Source: Parvibaculum sp049671045 (GTDB lineage Bacteria; Pseudomonadota; Alphaproteobacteria; Parvibaculales; Parvibaculaceae). Taken from it: a DNA stretch of 64,000 nt. The position numbers were made by a program, and so were the translations under genes. Positions 50,144-60,951 of this stretch are shown here, in pieces; within the stretch, counting starts at the first letter, position 1, and each line of letters begins with the position of its first letter. A model generated the notes under the pieces. The model was not told where the DNA came from. It did not search any database and saw nothing but the letters and a program-made list of their open reading frames with translations. The stretch covers positions 11,432 to 75,431 of the forward strand of contig NZ_JBATUH010000017.1 in NCBI RefSeq assembly GCF_049671045.1. The letters run 5' to 3'.

Positions 50144-52321
50144 ATGCCCATCGACCCATCGCCGCGAAGCGTCAGCGTTCTCATTCCGCTCGCCCTGCCA
50201 GCACCTTACGACTATGAGGTTCCTGCCGGGTTAATCGCGGAAGAGGGAGCCTATGTGATCGTGCCGCTTGGCGCGCAGCAGATGCTCGGCGTGGTCTGGG
50301 GTCCCGGCACGGGCGAGGTGGACGCGAAGCGGCTCAAACCCGTTCTCGAGGTTCTCGACGCCCCGCCCATGCCCGCCGCCTTGCGCCGCTTCGTCGACTG
50401 GATCGCGGCCTATACGCTCAATCCGCGCGGCTCGGTGCTGAGGCTCGCCCTGCGCGCGCCCGGCGCGCTCGAGCCCCAGCGCATGCGGACGGCCTACAGG
50501 CTTGCCGATGCGAGGCCCGCGCGCATGACGCCCGCGCGGCTTCGCGTCGTCGAAAGGGCGAGCGACGGGTTTGCTCGGACCGCGCGCGAGCTTGCGGAGG
50601 AGGCGGGCGTCTCCGATGGCGTGGTGCGCGGTCTCATCGAAGCCGCGTCGCTCCTGCCCGTCGATCTGCCCACCGAGGCGCCCTTTCCCGAGCCCGATAT
50701 CGGCGCGAGGGAAAAGGCGCTTTCGCCGGAGCAGTCGGCCGCGGCTTCCGTCCTGCGGGCGCGCGTCGAAGCGGGGCGCTTTGCCACCCTGCTCCTTGAC
50801 GGGGTGACGGGATCGGGCAAGACGGAAGTCTATTTCGAGGCGGTGGCCGAAGCGCTCGCGCGGGGAAAGCAGGCGCTCATCCTGCTGCCGGAGATCGCGC
50901 TCACGAGCCAGTTTCTCGACCGTTTCGAGGCGCGTTTCGGCTGCAAGCCGGCCGAATGGCATTCCGAGCTTTCGCAGCGCGAGCGCCGCCGCGTCTGGCG
51001 CGGCGTCGCGGAGGGGCGCGCGCGGGTGGTGGTCGGCGCGCGCTCGGCGCTTTTCCTGCCGTTCAGCGATCTCGGCCTCATCGTCGTCGACGAGGAGCAC
51101 GAGGCCGCCTTCAAGCAGGAGGAGGGCGTCATCTATCATGCGCGCGACATGGCGGTGGTGCGCGCCTCGCTCGGGGATTTTCCGATCGTGCTGAGTTCGG
51201 CGACGCCCTCGCTCGAGACGGTGGTGAATGCGCAGCTCGGGCGCTATGAGCGCGTGGTGCTGCCCGAGCGTCACGGCACGGCGGAGCTTCCTGAGATCGC
51301 CGCCATCGACATGCGCGAGGAGCCGCCCGAGCGCGGGCGCTGGCTCTCGCCGCGTCTTGTCAGCGAGATAGTCGAGGCGCTCGGCCGTGGCGAACAGGCG
51401 ATGCTGTTTCTCAACCGTCGCGGCTATGCGCCGCTGACGCTCTGCCGCACATGCGGCCACCGCATCGAATGTCCGCAATGCTCGTCCTGGCTCGTCGAGC
51501 ATCGCTTCCGGCGCGAACTCGTCTGCCATCATTGCGGCTATACGGCGCCGGTGCCGAAAGCGTGCCCGTCCTGCGGCGCGGAGGAGGCGCTCGTCGCCTG
51601 CGGACCGGGGGTCGAGCGCATCGCGGAAGAAATCGCGGAGCGTTTTCCCGAGGCGCGAATCGCCGTCCTGTCGAGCGATAATCTTCGAGGGCCGCAATCA
51701 CATGAGGAAGTCTTCCGCGCGATCGAGGCGCGGGAGATCGATATCATCGTCGGTACACAGATCGTCGCGAAGGGGCATCATTTCCCCTGGCTCACGCTTG
51801 TGGGCGTCGTCGATGCCGATCTGGGGCTCGAGAATGGCGATCTTCGCGCGGCCGAGCGCACCTTTCAGCTCCTGCAGCAGGTGGCGGGGCGAGCGGGCCG
51901 GGCCGAGCGGCGGGGGCGCGTCTTCCTCCAGACCTATATGCCGGAGCATGGCGTGATGCGGGCGCTCGTCTCGGGCGACCGCGACCGGTTCCTCGACCGC
52001 GAGGCGGCCGCGCGCGAGCGGCTGGGGCATCCGCCTTTCGGCCGGCTCGTCGGCGTCGTGCTGTCCTCGGAAAATGCCGCTCAGGCGCAGAAATTCGCGC
52101 GCGAAATGGCCCGCGCCGCTCCGCAGGCCGAAGGCGTCAGCGTGCTCGGCCCCGCGCCGGCGCCGCTCGCGATGCTCAGGGGGCGGACAAGGCTGCGCTT
52201 CCTCGTCAAGTCGGCGCGGAACATCAATGTGCAGGCCTATATGCAGGCCTGGCTCTCCGCGCTCAAGGTGCCGGGCTCGGTGCGCATCGCGGTCGATGTC
52301 GATCCCTACAGCTTTCTCTAA
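50144..52321 (+). CDS. priA: Primosomal protein N' (PriA helicase)
   Basis: A 725-residue replication-restart helicase. N-terminal DNA-binding domain (SVLIPLALPAPYDYEVPAGL), Walker A GVTGSGKTEVYFEAV near residues 220-234, DEEHE box (VVDEEHEAAFKQEEGVIYHA), zinc-binding cysteines in CRTCGHRIECPQCSSW and CHHCGYTAPVPKACPSCGAE, and helicase motif QVAGRAGRAERRG. Full length. Divergent from fsa. Confidence 0.97.
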   Translation: MPIDPSPRSVSVLIPLALPAPYDYEVPAGLIAEEGAYVIVPLGAQQMLGVVWGPGTGEVDAKRLKPVLEVLDAPPMPAALRRFVDWIAAYTLNPRGSVLRLALRAPGALEPQRMRTAYRLADARPARMTPARLRVVERASDGFARTARELAEEAGVSDGVVRGLIEAASLLPVDLPTEAPFPEPDIGAREKALSPEQSAAASVLRARVEAGRFATLLLDGVTGSGKTEVYFEAVAEALARGKQALILLPEIALTSQFLDRFEARFGCKPAEWHSELSQRERRRVWRGVAEGRARVVVGARSALFLPFSDLGLIVVDEEHEAAFKQEEGVIYHARDMAVVRASLGDFPIVLSSATPSLETVVNAQLGRYERVVLPERHGTAELPEIAAIDMREEPPERGRWLSPRLVSEIVEALGRGEQAMLFLNRRGYAPLTLCRTCGHRIECPQCSSWLVEHRFRRELVCHHCGYTAPVPKACPSCGAEEALVACGPGVERIAEEIAERFPEARIAVLSSDNLRGPQSHEEVFRAIEAREIDIIVGTQIVAKGHHFPWLTLVGVVDADLGLENGDLRAAERTFQLLQQVAGRAGRAERRGRVFLQTYMPEHGVMRALVSGDRDRFLDREAAARERLGHPPFGRLVGVVLSSENAAQAQKFAREMARAAPQAEGVSVLGPAPAPLAMLRGRTRLRFLVKSARNINVQAYMQAWLSALKVPGSVRIAVDVDPYSFL

Positions 52322-52433
52322 GGCATTCGGCCTCGCCTTGCGCGGGGCGAACCCAGGGGTTCCGGGCGCAGCATTTCATTAAACATTCGGTCTTATGGTT
52401 TGCGAATGGTAAACGCGATCTCGTGAGGCTCAC

Positions 52434-53756
52434 ATGAAATGCGCCGTCATCACTCCCATCGGTCCGGGACATGAGGAGGCCTACAGGGTCTGCCGCAATT
52501 CGATCGAGGCGGCCTGGAATTACGGGCACGGTCCTTTCGATGCGCTTGAGATTATTCCAATGTGGGATCTTGAGGGAAAATACGGGCGCTCGGCGCGGCG
52601 CAATTCGGGCATCAGCGAGGCCATGGCGCTCGGTTGCGACTGGCTTTTTTTCCTCGATGCCGACGACCTCATGAACATGGGCGCATTTGCGGCCTTCGCC
52701 AAATATTGCGATCGGCATGACGCGGTCTGGGGCAACATTTGCGAGAATGTCTTCGGTTCGGACCAGATCGGGCTGCGCGAGAATCAGCTCGTCGCGACCG
52801 AGCGTATGGAAGACATTCTCGTCACCCCTCCTTATCTGACCCTGCAGATGGGGCACTTCGTCCGGGCGGAGTGCGCTTCGGCCATCGGCTTTGACACGAC
52901 GATGGATACCGGGGAGGACTTCAAGTACTACCTCGGCCTTTGGAGCCGGTTCCGCTGTGCGAAGGTCGCCGAGGTGTTCTTCATCAATCGCCGGGGCGCA
53001 CATTCGACGGGGCCCCGCTCGGCGGACGGCGCGCAATGGAACCGTGCTGTCGAGCGCGTCGTGCTCGACCATTGCAGGGACCGCGAAATATTCAACGATG
53101 TCGCTTTCGACGGCAAGGTGACGCGCTTCGCCATCGACAACCCCTTCGACATCATTCAGCAGCACCATGTGCAGGGACAATTTTTCGAGATCGATGAACT
53201 GAAGGTGGTGCGGGACGTGGTCGGCCCCGGCAAGACGATCGTCGAGGTGGGGGCGAATATCGGCAATCACCTCGCCTTCTACGCGCAATATATGCGGCCC
53301 AAAAAGATCTTCCCCTTCGAGCCCAATCCCGCGGCCGTCAGCCTTCTCAGCCGCAACATTGTGGCCAACGGTTTCGAGCCGATCGTCGACACGCGCGGCA
53401 TCGGCATCGGCGCGGGCGCGCGTTATGGGACGTTTTCAGTCGTGCTTCCCTATGAGAACAATCTGGGCGCGGCCCGTCTCGCGGAAGGCGGGGGGCAGCA
53501 GCTCGAGGTCTATCCGCTCGATGAGCGAATGCAGGGAGAATCCGTCGACTTCATCAAGATCGACGTGGAGGGGATGGAATTCGATGTGCTCGAAGGCGCG
53601 CGCGATCTCATCCGGCGCAATAAGCCAGCCCTCATGGTGGAAGTGTTCCGCGAGAAGGTTTCGGCCTTCGAAGACTGGTGCAGCGAGAACGGGTACGCCG
53701 TGAGTCTGAATTTCCCGTGCGTTCACGCGGTGAACTTTCTCGCCACGGCGGCATGA
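52434..53756 (+). CDS. Glycosyltransferase-like / FkbM methyltransferase fusion protein
   Basis: A 440-residue two-part protein. Residues ~1-210 resemble a GT-A-type glycosyltransferase: CAVITPIGPGHEEAYRVC at the start and a DxD-type LFFLDADDLMNMGAF near residue 72, with an ICENVF...MGHFVRAEC...TGEDFKYYL layout. Residues ~255-440 are an FkbM-type SAM methyltransferase: GKTIVEVGANIGNHLAFYAQ near residue 267, FPFEPNPAAVSLLSRNI and DFIKIDVEGMEFDVLEGARD near residue 373. Glycan decoration (sugar transfer plus methylation) is the natural inference. It stands alone after priA, with no other polysaccharide genes nearby. Confidence 0.82.
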   Translation: MKCAVITPIGPGHEEAYRVCRNSIEAAWNYGHGPFDALEIIPMWDLEGKYGRSARRNSGISEAMALGCDWLFFLDADDLMNMGAFAAFAKYCDRHDAVWGNICENVFGSDQIGLRENQLVATERMEDILVTPPYLTLQMGHFVRAECASAIGFDTTMDTGEDFKYYLGLWSRFRCAKVAEVFFINRRGAHSTGPRSADGAQWNRAVERVVLDHCRDREIFNDVAFDGKVTRFAIDNPFDIIQQHHVQGQFFEIDELKVVRDVVGPGKTIVEVGANIGNHLAFYAQYMRPKKIFPFEPNPAAVSLLSRNIVANGFEPIVDTRGIGIGAGARYGTFSVVLPYENNLGAARLAEGGGQQLEVYPLDERMQGESVDFIKIDVEGMEFDVLEGARDLIRRNKPALMVEVFREKVSAFEDWCSENGYAVSLNFPCVHAVNFLATAA

Positions 53757-53975
53757 GCCGCGCTTCCTTCCTCATTCCGTCGGCATGTGAACTACCCTGA
53801 TCGGCTCATTGGCGGGCAATTCTCGGGCGGCGATATTGCACATGCGGGGCCCTTGTGTTACCAAACGCCCGGCCTTGGGGGTAGCGGGCCGAACCAGGCC
53901 CCCTCGGTAAGAATAAATTAGTGAAATCAATCAGTTAGCGCACCGACCCGCATATGGTGCGCCGACCCCCACAGA

Positions 53976-54554
53976 ATGCATGGGCGGGCACGCCAAGTGG
54001 CAGCTGATCATCTCGTCTCCGGCATGGCCGGTCGGTATGCAACGGCGCTCTTCGAGCTTGCGGAGAGCGACGCCTCGCTTGACGCCGTCGCGGGCGATCT
54101 CAAGCGTATCGAGGCCCTCATCAATGAAAGCGCCGATCTCCGGCGGCTCGTGGAGAGCCCCGCTTTCGGCGCGGACGATCAGGCGCGCGCCTTCGCGGCG
54201 GTGCTCGAGCGTGCAGGCATCAAGGGGCTCGTGGCCAATTTCGTCGGCCTCGTGATCCGCAACCGGCGGCTTTTTGCCCTGCCGGCCATGATCGTGGGCT
54301 TCGACCGTCTTCTCGCCGACAAGCGCGGCGAGATGTCCGCCGACGTGACCTCGGCGCATCCGCTTTCCGAAGCGCAGATTGCGAGCCTCAAAGGGGCCCT
54401 CAAGGCCGCGACGGGGCGCGACGTTCAGATCAATACCAAGGTTGATGGGGGGCTCCTCGGCGGGCTCGTCGTCAAGGTGGGGAGCCGGATGATCGATTCG
54501 TCTCTCCTGACCAAACTCAATTCTCTCAAGATTGCCATGAAAGAGGCTTCCTGA
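53976..54554 (+). CDS. atpH: ATP synthase F1 delta subunit
   Basis: A 192-residue peripheral-stalk subunit (OSCP homologue). Recognisable by SGMAGRYATALFELAESD at the N-terminus and GGLLGGLVVKVGSRMIDSSL near the C-terminus. The first available ATG is at 53976, without a clear ribosome site; GTG at 53997 is an alternative closer to the conserved start. It overlaps atpA by one base. The 219-base gap upstream should hold the operon promoter and contains a GGGGG...CCCCC pairing region around 53878-53903. Confidence 0.94.
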   Translation: MHGRARQVAADHLVSGMAGRYATALFELAESDASLDAVAGDLKRIEALINESADLRRLVESPAFGADDQARAFAAVLERAGIKGLVANFVGLVIRNRRLFALPAMIVGFDRLLADKRGEMSADVTSAHPLSEAQIASLKGALKAATGRDVQINTKVDGGLLGGLVVKVGSRMIDSSLLTKLNSLKIAMKEAS

Positions 54555-56083
54555 TGGACATTCAGGCTGCGGAAATTTCCGCAATCCTCAAGCAGCAGAT
54601 CAAAGGGTTCGGTGCGGAAGCGCAGGTCTCCGAGATCGGCCAGGTGCTCTCCGTCGGTGACGGCATTGCCCGCGTCTACGGTCTCGACAACGTCCAGGCG
54701 GGCGAAATGGTCGAGTTCCCGGGCGGCGTCCGCGGCATGGCGCTGAACCTCGAGAGCGACAATGTCGGCGTCGTGATCTTCGGTTCCGACCGCGACATCA
54801 AGGAAGGCGACACGGTGAAGCGCACGGGCGCCATCGTGGACGTTCCCGTCGGCAAGGGCCTGCTCGGCCGCGTCGTCGATCCGCTCGGCAACCCGATCGA
54901 CGGCAAGGGCCCGATCGAGGCGACGGAGCGCCGCCGCGTCGACGTGAAGGCGCCCGGCATCATTCCGCGCAAGTCGGTGCATGAGCCGATGCAGACGGGC
55001 CTCAAGGCGATCGACGCCCTGATCCCGATCGGCCGTGGCCAGCGCGAGCTCATTATCGGCGACCGCCAGACCGGCAAGACCGCGATCGCGATCGACGCCA
55101 TCCTCAACCAGAAGCCGCTCAACCAGGGCGATGACGAGCATCAGAAGCTCTATTGCATCTATGTCGCCATCGGCCAGAAGCGTTCCACGGTCGCGCAGAT
55201 CGTGAAGACGCTGGAGGAGAACGGCGCGCTGCAATATTCGATCGTGGTCGCCGCGACCGCGTCGGAGCCGGCGCCGCTGCAGTTCCTCGCGCCCTTCGCG
55301 GGCTGCACCATGGGCGAGTTCTTCCGCGACAATGGCATGCATGCCCTCGTCGTCTATGACGATCTCTCCAAGCAGGCTGTCGCCTACCGCCAGATGTCCC
55401 TCCTGCTGCGCCGTCCGCCGGGCCGCGAAGCCTATCCGGGCGACGTCTTCTATCTCCATTCCCGCTTGCTCGAGCGCGCGGCGAAGCTCAATGACGAGAA
55501 CGGCAAGGGCTCGCTCACCGCTCTTCCGGTCATCGAGACGCAGGCGAACGACGTGTCGGCCTATATTCCGACCAACGTCATCTCGATCACGGACGGCCAG
55601 ATCTTCCTCGAGACGGACCTCTTCTATCAGGGCATCCGTCCGGCGGTGAACGTCGGTCTGTCGGTGTCGCGCGTCGGCTCCTCCGCCCAGATCAAGGCGA
55701 TGAAGCAGGTCGCGGGCAAGATCAAGGGCGAGCTTGCGCAGTACCGCGAAATGGCGGCCTTCGCGCAGTTCGGCTCCGACCTCGACGCGGCGACGCAGCG
55801 CCTTCTCAATCGCGGCGCGCGCCTCACCGAGCTTCTGAAGCAGCCCCAGTTCTCGCCGCTCAAGGTGGAAGAGCAGGTCGTCGTGATCTATGCCGGCGTC
55901 AACGGCTATCTCGACGGGCTGCCGGTCAGCGATGTCGGCCGCTACGAAGAAGAACTGCTGCGCGCCATCCGCTCGAGCCATGCGGGCATCCTCGATGCGA
56001 TCCGCACGGAGAAGCAGCTTTCGTCCGACACCGAAGCGAAGCTGAAGGCGGTGGTCGAGAGCTTCACCAAGGCGTTTGCCTGA
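54554..56083 (+). CDS. atpA: ATP synthase F1 alpha subunit
   Basis: A 509-residue regulatory nucleotide-binding subunit. P-loop IGDRQTGKTAIAIDAI near residue 170, QMSLLLRRPPGREAYPGDVF, and the alpha signature VGLSVSRVGSSAQIKAMKQV. The N-terminal helix (AAEISAILKQQIKGFGAEAQ) contacts delta. Full length. Shares its first base with the atpH stop. Confidence 0.98.
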   Translation: MDIQAAEISAILKQQIKGFGAEAQVSEIGQVLSVGDGIARVYGLDNVQAGEMVEFPGGVRGMALNLESDNVGVVIFGSDRDIKEGDTVKRTGAIVDVPVGKGLLGRVVDPLGNPIDGKGPIEATERRRVDVKAPGIIPRKSVHEPMQTGLKAIDALIPIGRGQRELIIGDRQTGKTAIAIDAILNQKPLNQGDDEHQKLYCIYVAIGQKRSTVAQIVKTLEENGALQYSIVVAATASEPAPLQFLAPFAGCTMGEFFRDNGMHALVVYDDLSKQAVAYRQMSLLLRRPPGREAYPGDVFYLHSRLLERAAKLNDENGKGSLTALPVIETQANDVSAYIPTNVISITDGQIFLETDLFYQGIRPAVNVGLSVSRVGSSAQIKAMKQVAGKIKGELAQYREMAAFAQFGSDLDAATQRLLNRGARLTELLKQPQFSPLKVEEQVVVIYAGVNGYLDGLPVSDVGRYEEELLRAIRSSHAGILDAIRTEKQLSSDTEAKLKAVVESFTKAFA

Positions 56084-56106
56084 TCTAAGAAACCGGGTGA
56101 CGGCCA

Positions 56107-57000
56107 ATGGCGAGCCTCAAGGACCTAAGAAACCGCATCGCTAGCGTGAAGGCGACGCAGAAGATCACGAAGGCGATGCAGATGGTTGCCGCCGCGAAGC
56201 TGCGTCGTGCGCAGGAAGCGGCGGAGGCCGCGCGGCCCTATGCCGAGCGCATGAACCGGGTGCTTGCCAATCTCGCGATCGGCATGGCGGGCCGGGAAGA
56301 TGCGCCGAAGCTTCTTGCCGGAACGGGCAGCGACCAGGTGCATCTCGTGATCGTCGCGACCGCGGATCGCGGCCTTTGCGGCGGCTTCAACTCGTCGATC
56401 GCGCGGCTTGCGCGCGATCACATCAACGCGCTTCTCCGCGACGGCAAGACGGTCAGGATCATGACCGTCGGCCGCAAGGGGCGCGACGCGCTGAAGCGTC
56501 AGTTTGGCGACAAGATCGTGAAGAGCGTCGATTTCACGGGCTTGCGGCAGATCGGCTTCGATCAGGCGCAGGACATCGCGCATGCGGTTCTGTCGATGTT
56601 CGAGGCGGGCGAATTCGATGTCGCCACGCTTTTCTATTCGAAGTTCCAGAACGTGGTGACGCAGATTCCGACGGCCCAGCAGCTCATTCCCGCCACTCTG
56701 CCCGGCGCGGACGAGGCGGCCAAGGCCACGGCGGAGCTTGCGGGCGCCGTTTACGACTACGAGCCGAGCGAAGAGGAAATCCTGAACGATCTGCTGCCGC
56801 GCAACGTGTCGGTGCAGGTGTTCCGGGCGCTGCTTGAGAATGTCGCGGGCGAGTGGGGCGCGAAGATGTCCGCCATGGACAATGCGACGCGCAACGCCGG
56901 TGATATGATCAACAAGCTCCAGATCACCTACAACCGCTCGCGCCAGGCCATGATCACCAAGGAACTCATCGAAATCATTTCGGGCGCCGAAGCCCTCTGA
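56107..57000 (+). CDS. atpG: ATP synthase F1 gamma subunit
   Basis: A 297-residue central-shaft subunit. N-terminal coiled coil ASLKDLRNRIASVKATQKIT, ITADRGLCGGFN-type motif present as VATADRGLCGGFNSSIARLA, and the C-terminal helix SAMDNATRNAGDMINKLQIT and YNRSRQAMITKELIEI. Normal length. It follows atpA by 23 bases. Confidence 0.98.
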   Translation: MASLKDLRNRIASVKATQKITKAMQMVAAAKLRRAQEAAEAARPYAERMNRVLANLAIGMAGREDAPKLLAGTGSDQVHLVIVATADRGLCGGFNSSIARLARDHINALLRDGKTVRIMTVGRKGRDALKRQFGDKIVKSVDFTGLRQIGFDQAQDIAHAVLSMFEAGEFDVATLFYSKFQNVVTQIPTAQQLIPATLPGADEAAKATAELAGAVYDYEPSEEEILNDLLPRNVSVQVFRALLENVAGEWGAKMSAMDNATRNAGDMINKLQITYNRSRQAMITKELIEIISGAEAL

Positions 57001-57034
57001 GATACGCCCCTTACGGGAAGATTAAGGAAGCCCC

Positions 57035-58471
<1,437 letters not shown>

Positions 58472-58495
58472 GCGCTCAGGGTTGGATCAAGGCTC

Positions 58496-58894
58496 ATGGC
58501 TGAAAAGCTGCACTTCGAACTCGTTTCGCCGGAACGGCTTCTCCTTTCGGAGAGCGTCGATCTCGTGACCGTGCCCGGCAAGGAGGGCGATATCGGCGTG
58601 CTGGCGGGACATGCTCCGCTCATGACCACGCTGCGCCCCGGTGTCATCAATGTCGATGATGCCGGCCGCCCGCAGCGGCGGATCTTCGTGCGTGGCGGTT
58701 TCGCCGAGGTGACTTCGGCAGGGCTTACGGTCCTTGCCGAATTCACGGTTCCGATCGAGGAGCTTGACCGGGCCACGATCGACCGCGAAATCGGCTATGC
58801 CACGGAAGACGTGAACGACGCCAAGAGCGAGCAAGCACGTCAGGCCGCGCAGGAAAAGCTCGACCACCTTCGTCAGCTTCTCGAGGTCGTCTGA
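58496..58894 (+). CDS. atpC: ATP synthase F1 epsilon subunit
   Basis: A 132-residue subunit. The beta-sandwich domain is clear (LHFELVSPERLLLSESVDLV, GKEGDIGVLAGHAPLMTTL), while the C-terminal helical domain is shortened to one and a half helices. Alphaproteobacterial epsilon subunits commonly differ in this region. Last gene of atpHAGDC; a terminator follows. Confidence 0.96.
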   Translation: MAEKLHFELVSPERLLLSESVDLVTVPGKEGDIGVLAGHAPLMTTLRPGVINVDDAGRPQRRIFVRGGFAEVTSAGLTVLAEFTVPIEELDRATIDREIGYATEDVNDAKSEQARQAAQEKLDHLRQLLEVV

Positions 58895-58925
58895 GGCCGC
58901 GCCTTCGGGCGGATCGCAGCAGATC

Positions 58926-58957
58926 GGGGCGGTGCGGAAGCGCCGCCCTTTGTTTTT
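58926..58957 (+). terminator. Rho-independent terminator after atpC
   Basis: GGGCGGTGCG pairs imperfectly with CGCCGCCC around GAAG, followed by TTTGTTTTT. It closes the F1 operon 32 bases after the atpC stop. Confidence 0.8.
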
Positions 58958-59071
58958 GCGGCGCATTTTCCACGGTTTCTTCGGGATTATGGCGCATGCG
59001 GGAGACTTAACCCCTGCGCGGGCATTGGGGTATAGTGACGATTGCATGACAGATGCAAGGCAGGTGAGAGC

Positions 59072-59896
59072 ATGAGCCGCCACTGGACGCTCGACGACAT
59101 CAGATGGGACGACTTCGATGCATCGAAGGTCGATCCCGATATTCTGCGCGCGGTGAAGGCCGCGGCGCTCGTCGAGTACAATGCGCCGGACTATGTGACC
59201 TATCTCTGCAATGTCTTTTCCGACCGGCCGGAGATCATGAAAGTGATCCGGCAATGGGGAGCGGAAGAAGTGCAGCATGGCGCGGCGCTCGCGCGCTGGG
59301 CCGAGCTTGCCGATCCGCAGTTCAAATTCGCCGATGCGCTTGCGCGCTTTCAGGCGGGCTATTCCGTTCCGAAGGATGTCTCCGAGTCCGTGCGCGGCAG
59401 CCGCGCGGGCGAATTCGTGGCGCGCTGCGTGGTCGAAAGCGGCACGTCCTCCTATTACACGGCGATCAAGGATGCCACGGAAGAGCCGGTGCTGAAGCAG
59501 ATCGCGGCCAATATCGCGGCCGACGAGTTCCGGCACTACAAGCTCTTCTACGATCACTTCAAGGATATCGAGGACGAGCTTCCTTCCGTGCTCGGACGGG
59601 CGCGGATCGCCATCGGCCGCGTCTCGGAGGCCGATGACGACGAACTCGCCTGCGCCTATTACGCGGCGAACACGCCCGCCGATGGCAGCGTGCCCTATGA
59701 CCGCGCCCGCTTCGCCAAGGCCTATGAGAAGCGCGCCCTGGGCCTCTATCGCCGCCAGCATGTCGAGCGTCTCGTCGCCATGGTGGGCAAGGCGTCCGGC
59801 CTCAAGCCGCACGGGCTCGTCATGCGCGTGGTGTCGTCTCTCGTCTGGACGTTCTGGCAGATCCGCGCGAAGCGTCTCGCCAACGCGCCGATCTAG
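59072..59896 (+). CDS. Ferritin-like diiron domain protein
   Basis: A 274-residue mostly helical protein. Carboxylate-bridged diiron ligands are suggested by a Glu in ALVEYNAPDYVTYL, then GAEEVQHGAAL (ExxH), a second pair in GEFVARCVVESGTSSYY and ADEFRHYKLFYDHF (ExxH). This matches the rubrerythrin/ferritin-like arrangement. The C-terminal hydrophobic stretch (HGLVMRVVSSLVWTFWQIRA) may associate with the membrane. ATG at 59072 follows AGGTGAGAG; the TTG at 59042 is less likely. Substrate unknown; iron storage, peroxide reduction or hydroxylation are options. Confidence 0.8.
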   Translation: MSRHWTLDDIRWDDFDASKVDPDILRAVKAAALVEYNAPDYVTYLCNVFSDRPEIMKVIRQWGAEEVQHGAALARWAELADPQFKFADALARFQAGYSVPKDVSESVRGSRAGEFVARCVVESGTSSYYTAIKDATEEPVLKQIAANIAADEFRHYKLFYDHFKDIEDELPSVLGRARIAIGRVSEADDDELACAYYAANTPADGSVPYDRARFAKAYEKRALGLYRRQHVERLVAMVGKASGLKPHGLVMRVVSSLVWTFWQIRAKRLANAPI

Positions 59897-60699
59897 GACG
59901 TTCCCGCGAGCCAGAAAACGGGCTCTGCGCCGCCCTCGTGATTCCTGACATCGAAGAAGAGGAGAGGCGCGCCTGCGCCGAATGCGCCTGCAAGCGCGGG
60001 CGCGCGCTCATCGGATGTCGTGCCGAGTTCGCCGCCCCGCGCGATCCTGCCGCCATGGCTCACCGAGAGCGTGCCGAGCCCGGCGACGATCAGGCGACGC
60101 TTTCCGGCGAGTTCCAGAATCACCACGCCGCGATAACCCTTGAAGCTGCCGGCGAAAAGCACCTTCGCATCGGCCGGGCTTTCGACCCCGCATCCAGCGG
60201 GGACGAGCAGTGCCATGCCGCTCGTGCCGCGGATCCGCGCCGACGCGAATTCCGGCGGATGGGCTTGCCGCTTGCCCGCCTTGTCGAGTTGCGTCATGCC
60301 GTCCGCGTAGATGCGGCAGGTCGCCCTTATTGCCGGAGCCTTTTGCGCTTGCAGCCGCGCGGGGCGCGCAGGTCGCGCTAGGGGGAGGGGGAGCGGCGCC
60401 GGGGCCGTCCGCGCTTCGACTATCTTCCGAGCTTCACTTTTCTTCGCGGTGCCGCGCGGATGAAATTCCTGCTGAAGGTCCGCGCAGATCGCCGCATAGG
60501 CAGGGGGCCAGCCGAGAGGGGCGCGCGTCGAGCGCAAGCAGTCGCCCAGATTGACAGGGGCCGCCGGAATGTCTCCACCCGGTGCCGCCGTCTCCCGCGC
60601 GGCCGGTGGTGGCGGCCCTCGATCGGCGTTCGAATGGGATGTCGCCAGAGTGAGCAGGCCGATGCCGAACGGGATGATGACGCTCGCGCTCCAATGCAT
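59893..60699 (-). CDS. Exported protein with degenerate LytM/M23-like domain
   Basis: A 268-residue secreted protein. Start at 60699 gives a signal peptide (SASVIIPFGIGLLTLATSHS). A Pro/Ala-rich linker precedes a C-terminal ~85-residue region: AKVLFAGSFKGYRGVVILEL, RLIVAGLGTLSVSHGG, RIARGGELGTT and PLLFFDVRNHEGGAEPVFWL. This follows the LytM endopeptidase core, but the zinc ligands (HxxxD, HxH) are absent, as in EnvC-type activators. The long coiled coil of EnvC is missing. A regulatory role for a cell-wall amidase is possible, not shown. Confidence 0.68.
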   Translation of the reverse strand: MHWSASVIIPFGIGLLTLATSHSNADRGPPPPAARETAAPGGDIPAAPVNLGDCLRSTRAPLGWPPAYAAICADLQQEFHPRGTAKKSEARKIVEARTAPAPLPLPLARPARPARLQAQKAPAIRATCRIYADGMTQLDKAGKRQAHPPEFASARIRGTSGMALLVPAGCGVESPADAKVLFAGSFKGYRGVVILELAGKRRLIVAGLGTLSVSHGGRIARGGELGTTSDERAPALAGAFGAGAPLLFFDVRNHEGGAEPVFWLAGTS

Positions 60700-60951
60700 C
60701 GTCTTGTTCCGGCGGATCAGTGCCCGGCCTCCGGTTTCACGATAGCGCGCGGCAGATAGTCTGTATACGGAGTGGTGGTGGCCGTTAGCCAACGACGTTC
60801 GGATCCGGAATATCCTTGTACGTCTGCGGCGCGCCGTCGCCAATGCTGCGTATCCTTCTGCGCCCGCACCTATACCAAAGACCCTATGTCGCCGTGTTCG
60901 CCACGGCTCGCATAATTCGAGCGCGAATGAGGGAAAGCCGGCGGTGCGATC

